This document shows positions 59,914 to 64,000 of a DNA stretch of 64,000 nt, one piece after another. Where the stretch lies: positions 1 through 64,000 of the forward strand of contig JAGFIT010000058.1 of the NCBI GenBank assembly GCA_024103385.1, given 5' to 3'. Numbering within the stretch: position 1 is the stretch's first letter; every line of letters starts with the position of its first letter. The notes beneath the pieces are model-generated. The model saw nothing but the letters and a program-made list of their open reading frames with translations, searched no databases and had not been told where the DNA came from. Source of the DNA: Vicingus serpentipes. GTDB lineage: Bacteria; Bacteroidota; Bacteroidia; Flavobacteriales_E; Vicingaceae. Position numbers and translations under genes: made by a program.

Positions 59914-62208
59914 TTGTTTCGCGAAATAACAATAGCAAGCCTTGTTTATAAATCTATTTTATTTATAGCTCCATTATTTTTATTTTATAGTTGTAATCCA
60001 ACCAAACACCTTAAGCCTGATGAACTATTTTTGCAAAAGGTAAGTATCAAAAAAGACAATCGAAAAATTGATAAAGAAGAGTTAATCAATATTGTTAAAC
60101 AGAAACCTAATCGTAAGATATTAAATGTTTTTCGGTTTCATCTAGGGGTTTACAATTTTGCAAATAAAAAAAACACCACAAAATTTAAAGATGTTGGAGA
60201 AGCTCCTGTAGTGTATGACTCTCTTTTATTACAAAAAAGCATAAAACAACTCCATATTCATCTTAAAAATAAAGGCTTCTATGATAACGAAGTTACTTAC
60301 AAAACCAAAATACATCGAAATAAAATTAAAGTAAAATACATCATCGAATCTAAAGAACCCTACCGAATAAAAGATATTGAATACCATATTGAAGATGAGA
60401 ATGTAAAAACTTATGTGCTATTAAATCACTTTAAAACCTTAATTAAAAAAGGAGTTATTTTCGATATCGATTTATTGGATGCTGAACGTGAACGAATCAA
60501 AAAAACGCTCAAAAACCAAGGATACTATTATTTTACTAAAGATTTTATCAAGTTTAAAGTAGATAGCACTATTGGTAATAAAGAAATTAACATTGCCGTA
60601 CATATTGCAAACAATAAAATACCTTTTGAAAATAATAAAGACAGTCTTATAAGCGTAAACCACGTTAAGTATAACATTAATGATATTCATGTTTTTATAG
60701 CTAAAAGTTTTCGAGATTCCTTGCCAAATGACACCATTAAATACAATGATATTACTGTTTTTTATGATAAAAAATTGAAATATAAGCCTAAAATGCTAAA
60801 TCACTCATTAGGTCTAAAGAAAGGTGCTTTATATCAATTAGATAACCATCAAAACACCTATAAACATTTCTCTGAATTACGCCTATTTAAGTCTATTAAT
60901 ATTGGTTTTGAAGAGATTGAAAGCGACCTTCTTAATGTTAATTTATTTTTAGCTCCCAATTTAACAAAATCATTTTCTGTAGAAACAACAGGGACTAATA
61001 GTGGCGGAAATCTTGGATTAGCGGGAAGTATTATTTATCAAAATAAAAACCTTTTTAGAGGAGGTGAGCATTTAACAGTTAAATTAAATGGAGGATTAGA
61101 AATTCAACAATTGATTAATGACGAGCAAAACAATATTAATTTTCTCGGACTTCCCTTTAATACCTTAGAATTTGGTCCTGAAGTTAATTTGGAATTCCCT
61201 CGTTTTTTACTTCCCATTAATATGGAAAATTTTTCGCGTAAAGCAAATCCAAAAACCACTATAAAATACTTGCTTAATTTTCAAAAAAGACCTGAATATT
61301 CAAGGAATTTAACCCAACTATCTTTCGGTTATTTCTGGAATGAAACCAAATACAAAAAACATTTTATCAACCCTGTTAATATTAGTCTGATTAAACTAAA
61401 CACTACCGACCAATTTCAAGAAAAATTAACTGAAGAAAACAACCCTTTTATTTTAAGCAGTTTTACCGATCATTTTATCAATTCCTCAACATACAGTTTC
61501 GTATACAATAACCAACAAATTAACAAAGTCAAAAATTTTACTTTTTTTAGATTTAATACTGAACTTGCAGGAAATCTCTTAACTGCCTACAATAATCTTG
61601 TTAACTCACCAAAAACAGCAACAAATAGCTACGAAATTTTTGAAATACGATACGCTCAATACATTAAAGGAGAAATTGATTTAAGGTATTATAATCAATC
61701 TAAACTTACTTCGTTTGTTAGCCGAATTAATATGGGCATAACAAAACCATATGGAAATTTAGATGTACTTCCTTTTGAAAAAAGTTATTATGGTGGTGGA
61801 GCAAATAGCATTAGAGCTTGGCAAGCAAGGTCTCTTGGACCAGGATCTATTTCTGACAGCCTTATAGGAAACTCCATAAATCAAATTGGAGAAATTAAAA
61901 TCGAAGGGAATCTAGAATACCGTTTCGACATTACTAAAGTATTTGAAGGTGCTGCATTTGTTGATGCAGGAAACATCTGGATTATATCTCCAGACGAGAA
62001 GCGGCCTCAAGCAGAAATAAATGCAAATCGCTTATGGCAAGATATCGCAATAGGTGTTGGTTTAGGATTAAGATTAGATTTTAATTTCTTCTTATTTCGG
62101 TTTGATTTAGCTGCCAAACTAAAAGACCCCTCAAATATAAATCCTGAAAGAATTGATTTGCAATGGAGACAACCTACTCTTAATCTAGGTATTGGTTATC
62201 CTTTCTAA
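59914..62208 (+). CDS. tamL: BamA/TamA-family outer-membrane lipoprotein (TamL-like)
   Basis: The 764-residue Omp85 protein starts at TTG 59914; the frame closes 21 bases upstream and no ATG precedes the signal. ILFIAPLFLFYSCNPTKHLK carries a lipobox cysteine near residue 27, the mark of Bacteroidota TamL. KQKPNRKILN, two or three POTRA domains, GGNLGLAGSIIYQNKNLFRGGE, and the barrel motifs YGGGANSIRAW and IEGNLEYRFDI follow. It ends WRQPTLNLGIGYPF. It inserts outer-membrane proteins; a TamB gene is not in the window. Confidence 0.92.
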   Translation: MFREITIASLVYKSILFIAPLFLFYSCNPTKHLKPDELFLQKVSIKKDNRKIDKEELINIVKQKPNRKILNVFRFHLGVYNFANKKNTTKFKDVGEAPVVYDSLLLQKSIKQLHIHLKNKGFYDNEVTYKTKIHRNKIKVKYIIESKEPYRIKDIEYHIEDENVKTYVLLNHFKTLIKKGVIFDIDLLDAERERIKKTLKNQGYYYFTKDFIKFKVDSTIGNKEINIAVHIANNKIPFENNKDSLISVNHVKYNINDIHVFIAKSFRDSLPNDTIKYNDITVFYDKKLKYKPKMLNHSLGLKKGALYQLDNHQNTYKHFSELRLFKSINIGFEEIESDLLNVNLFLAPNLTKSFSVETTGTNSGGNLGLAGSIIYQNKNLFRGGEHLTVKLNGGLEIQQLINDEQNNINFLGLPFNTLEFGPEVNLEFPRFLLPINMENFSRKANPKTTIKYLLNFQKRPEYSRNLTQLSFGYFWNETKYKKHFINPVNISLIKLNTTDQFQEKLTEENNPFILSSFTDHFINSSTYSFVYNNQQINKVKNFTFFRFNTELAGNLLTAYNNLVNSPKTATNSYEIFEIRYAQYIKGEIDLRYYNQSKLTSFVSRINMGITKPYGNLDVLPFEKSYYGGGANSIRAWQARSLGPGSISDSLIGNSINQIGEIKIEGNLEYRFDITKVFEGAAFVDAGNIWIISPDEKRPQAEINANRLWQDIAIGVGLGLRLDFNFFLFRFDLAAKLKDPSNINPERIDLQWRQPTLNLGIGYPF

Positions 62209-62244
62209 AATAAAAAAAAGCTATTTTTCTTGTTCATTTTATAC

Positions 62245-62252
62245 TAACTTTG
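62245..62252 (+). promoter_or_regulatory. fbaA promoter, -7 element
   Basis: TAACTTTG matches TAnnTTTG and lies 22 bases before the fbaA ATG. Confidence 0.5.
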
Positions 62253-62273
62253 TGCCTTTAAATTTTATTATTA

Positions 62274-63344
62274 ATGATTAGTACAGAAATTAAAAGAGGT
62301 GTAGTAACAGGTAAAGCTGTTCAGGATATCTTTCAATTAGCCAAAGAAAAAAACTTTGCACTCCCTGCTGTTAATGTAACAGGATCTTCAACCATCAATG
62401 GAGTATTAGAAACTGCAAAAGAAATGAATGCTCCTGTTATTATTCAATTATCAAATGGAGGATGCGTATTTAATGCAGGCAAAGGACTAAACAATGAAAA
62501 CCAACAAGCTGCTATTGCAGGTGGAATTGCTGGAGCTTTACATGTACATACATTAGCAAAAGCGTACGGTGTTCCTGTTATTTTACATACTGACCACTGC
62601 GCAAAAAAACTATTGCCATGGATTGATGGATTATTAGAGGCAGGTGAAAAACATTTCAAAGAACATGGGGTTCCGCTCTATAGCTCCCATATGATTGATT
62701 TATCAGAAGAACCTATTGAAGAAAACATTGAGATTTGTAAGGCTTACTTAGAAAGAATGAGCAAAATAGGAATGACATTAGAAATTGAACTGGGTATTAC
62801 TGGTGGAGAAGAAGATGGGGTTGACAATTCTGATGTTGATAATGCACTACTCTATACCCAGCCTGAAGAAGTTGCTTTTGCTTATGAGGAGCTATTAAAA
62901 GTAAGTAATCAGTTTACGATTGCCGCATCATTTGGAAATGTACATGGAGTATACAAGCCTGGTAATGTTAAATTAACGCCTGTTATTCTTAAGAATTCTC
63001 AAGAATACATTCAAAACAAATTCAATACATCTAAAAATCCGGTAGATTTTGTTTTTCATGGTGGCTCAGGTTCTTCTATAGAAGAAATCAGAGAAGCTAT
63101 TTCTTATGGAGTAATTAAAATGAATATTGACACAGATATGCAATACGCATTTACTGCTGGAGTAAGAGATTATATAACTTCTAAGTTACCTTATTTACAA
63201 AGTCAAATTGGTAATCCTGATGGAGATGATAAACCAAATAAAAAATACTACGATCCTAGAGTGTGGTTGCGTGAAGGAGAATTAACTTTTAAAGCTCGAC
63301 TAAAACAAGCTTTTGAAGATCTAAACAATGTAAATACTTTATAA
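62274..63344 (+). CDS. fbaA: Class II fructose-bisphosphate aldolase
   Basis: The 356-residue zinc aldolase interconverts fructose-1,6-bisphosphate with DHAP and glyceraldehyde-3-phosphate. [19 protein letters not shown] contains the catalytic aspartate and a zinc histidine, [14 protein letters not shown] is the class IIA loop, and FHGGSGSS and [13 protein letters not shown] bind phosphate. Length and insertion fit the E. coli FbaA-type (IIA). The next gene, accD, starts 11 bases after its stop, an arrangement seen in other flavobacteria. Confidence 0.97.
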   Translation: MISTEIKRGVVTGKAVQDIFQLAKEKNFALPAVNVTGSSTINGVLETAKEMNAPVIIQLSNGGCVFNAGKGLNNENQQAAIAGGIAGALHVHTLAKAYGVPVILHTDHCAKKLLPWIDGLLEAGEKHFKEHGVPLYSSHMIDLSEEPIEENIEICKAYLERMSKIGMTLEIELGITGGEEDGVDNSDVDNALLYTQPEEVAFAYEELLKVSNQFTIAASFGNVHGVYKPGNVKLTPVILKNSQEYIQNKFNTSKNPVDFVFHGGSGSSIEEIREAISYGVIKMNIDTDMQYAFTAGVRDYITSKLPYLQSQIGNPDGDDKPNKKYYDPRVWLREGELTFKARLKQAFEDLNNVNTL

Positions 63345-63355
63345 AAAGTTTCATT

Positions 63356-64000
63356 ATGGTATGGTTTAAGAGAAGAAAAAAAGGAGTTGTAACGCCTACA
63401 AAAGAGAAAAAAGAAACACCAGAAGGATTATGGTTTAAATGTCCGGAATGTAATGAAGTTATCTCTAATGAAGAGTATATAGAAAATTTATGTGTTTGTA
63501 GTGGATGCGGTTATCATGGAAAAATAGATTCTGCAACCTATTTTAAAATTTTATTCGATAACAATAAATTTAAGGAGTTAAATAGTAATTTAACCTCAGG
63601 TGATCCTCTCCATTTTGAAGACACTAAAAAGTATACAGATCGAATTAGTAGTACTCAAAAGAAAACCAATTTAAAAGATGCTGTAAGAACTGCAGTAGGA
63701 AAAATAGAGAAACAAGATATTGTTATTGCCTGTATGGATTTCAACTTTATTGGTGGGTCTATGGGGTCTGTAGTAGGAGAAAAAATTGCAAGAGCAATTG
63801 ATTACTCCATTGAAAAGAAAATACCTTTCTTGATGATATCAAAATCTGGTGGAGCAAGAATGATGGAAGCTGCCTTTTCATTAATGCAAATGGCAAAAAC
63901 ATCTGCAAAATTGGCTTTATTAGCCAAAGCAAAAGTACCTTATATATCTTTACTAACTGATCCTACAACGGGAGGTGTAACCGCTTCCTATGCTATGTTG
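63356..64000 (+). CDS. accD: Acetyl-CoA carboxylase carboxyltransferase beta subunit, partial (3' end outside window)
   Basis: The frame is open from ATG 63356 to the end of the window, giving 215 residues. The zinc ribbon is complete: C29, C32, C48 and C51, from KCPECNEV and CSGCGY. The carboxyltransferase domain follows, with [38 protein letters not shown] and [15 protein letters not shown] at the edge. It transfers CO2 from carboxybiotin to acetyl-CoA, the first step of fatty acid synthesis, with AccA elsewhere. It is probably cotranscribed with fbaA. Confidence 0.96.
   Translation, partial: MVWFKRRKKGVVTPTKEKKETPEGLWFKCPECNEVISNEEYIENLCVCSGCGYHGKIDSATYFKILFDNNKFKELNSNLTSGDPLHFEDTKKYTDRISSTQKKTNLKDAVRTAVGKIEKQDIVIACMDFNFIGGSMGSVVGEKIARAIDYSIEKKIPFLMISKSGGARMMEAAFSLMQMAKTSAKLALLAKAKVPYISLLTDPTTGGVTASYAML

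Overview
The window reads as chromosome of an AT-rich Gram-negative bacterium of the Bacteroidota, most likely a flavobacterium-like lineage. The evidence is a set of TAnnTTTG promoter -7 elements, a TamL-type BamA-family lipoprotein, a PD40/OmpA-family protein, long-form urocanase, a fused formiminotransferase-cyclodeaminase, a long IspH and the fbaA-accD pair. No rRNA, tRNA, CRISPR array, insertion sequence or prophage gene was seen. No stretch longer than about 270 bp lacks a gene.

Positions 1-22331 are a surface-polysaccharide locus. A plus-strand MBOAT acyltransferase (cut by the window edge) and an AlgX-like protein open it. A very compact nine-gene minus-strand operon follows (12635 down to 1953). 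It encodes a WcaJ-type initiating sugar-phosphate transferase, a Wzm/Wzt ABC exporter with a C-terminal cargo-binding domain, a methyltransferase with an N-terminal coiled coil, a glycosyltransferase-FkbM methyltransferase fusion, and four more glycosyltransferases. Beyond it lie a solo methyltransferase, a second acetylation set (AlgX-like, GT-C-like membrane protein, MBOAT, minus strand), and a plus-strand operon of a membrane protein, two GT4 enzymes and an O-antigen ligase-like protein. With Wzm/Wzt present and no Wzx flippase seen, the layout fits ABC-transporter-dependent O-antigen or capsule synthesis, with O-acetylation and methylation as decorations.

Positions 22367-29817 hold histidine degradation: hutH-hutU-hutI-ftcD on the minus strand with a divergent LysR regulator. 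The short gap between hutH and the LysR gene has two facing promoters and an inverted repeat with an 11-bp spacer. A DEAD-box helicase/MFS pair follows.

Positions 32570-51815 are mostly housekeeping: a DUF2237 protein, an exported beta-barrel candidate and a lipoprotein, two paralogous nitroreductases, ispH, rpsA with a Lys/Ala-rich N-terminal tail, pyrR-pyrB, a cyclophilin, surE-lpxB-spoIID-like genes, a universal stress protein, fhs and purC. A MarR gene with downstream pirin, YceI-like and nitroreductase genes forms a likely stress regulon. The same palindrome core lies upstream of both marR and the pirin gene.

Positions 52080-64000 hold a LemA/TPM-domain membrane cluster whose last two proteins share an almost identical Gly-rich terminus, then htpG, a SpoU-type rRNA methyltransferase, a PD40/OmpA protein, the divergent tamL, fbaA and the start of accD. 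Several intergenic gaps between 40 and 54 kb carry palindromic repeats in more than one copy.
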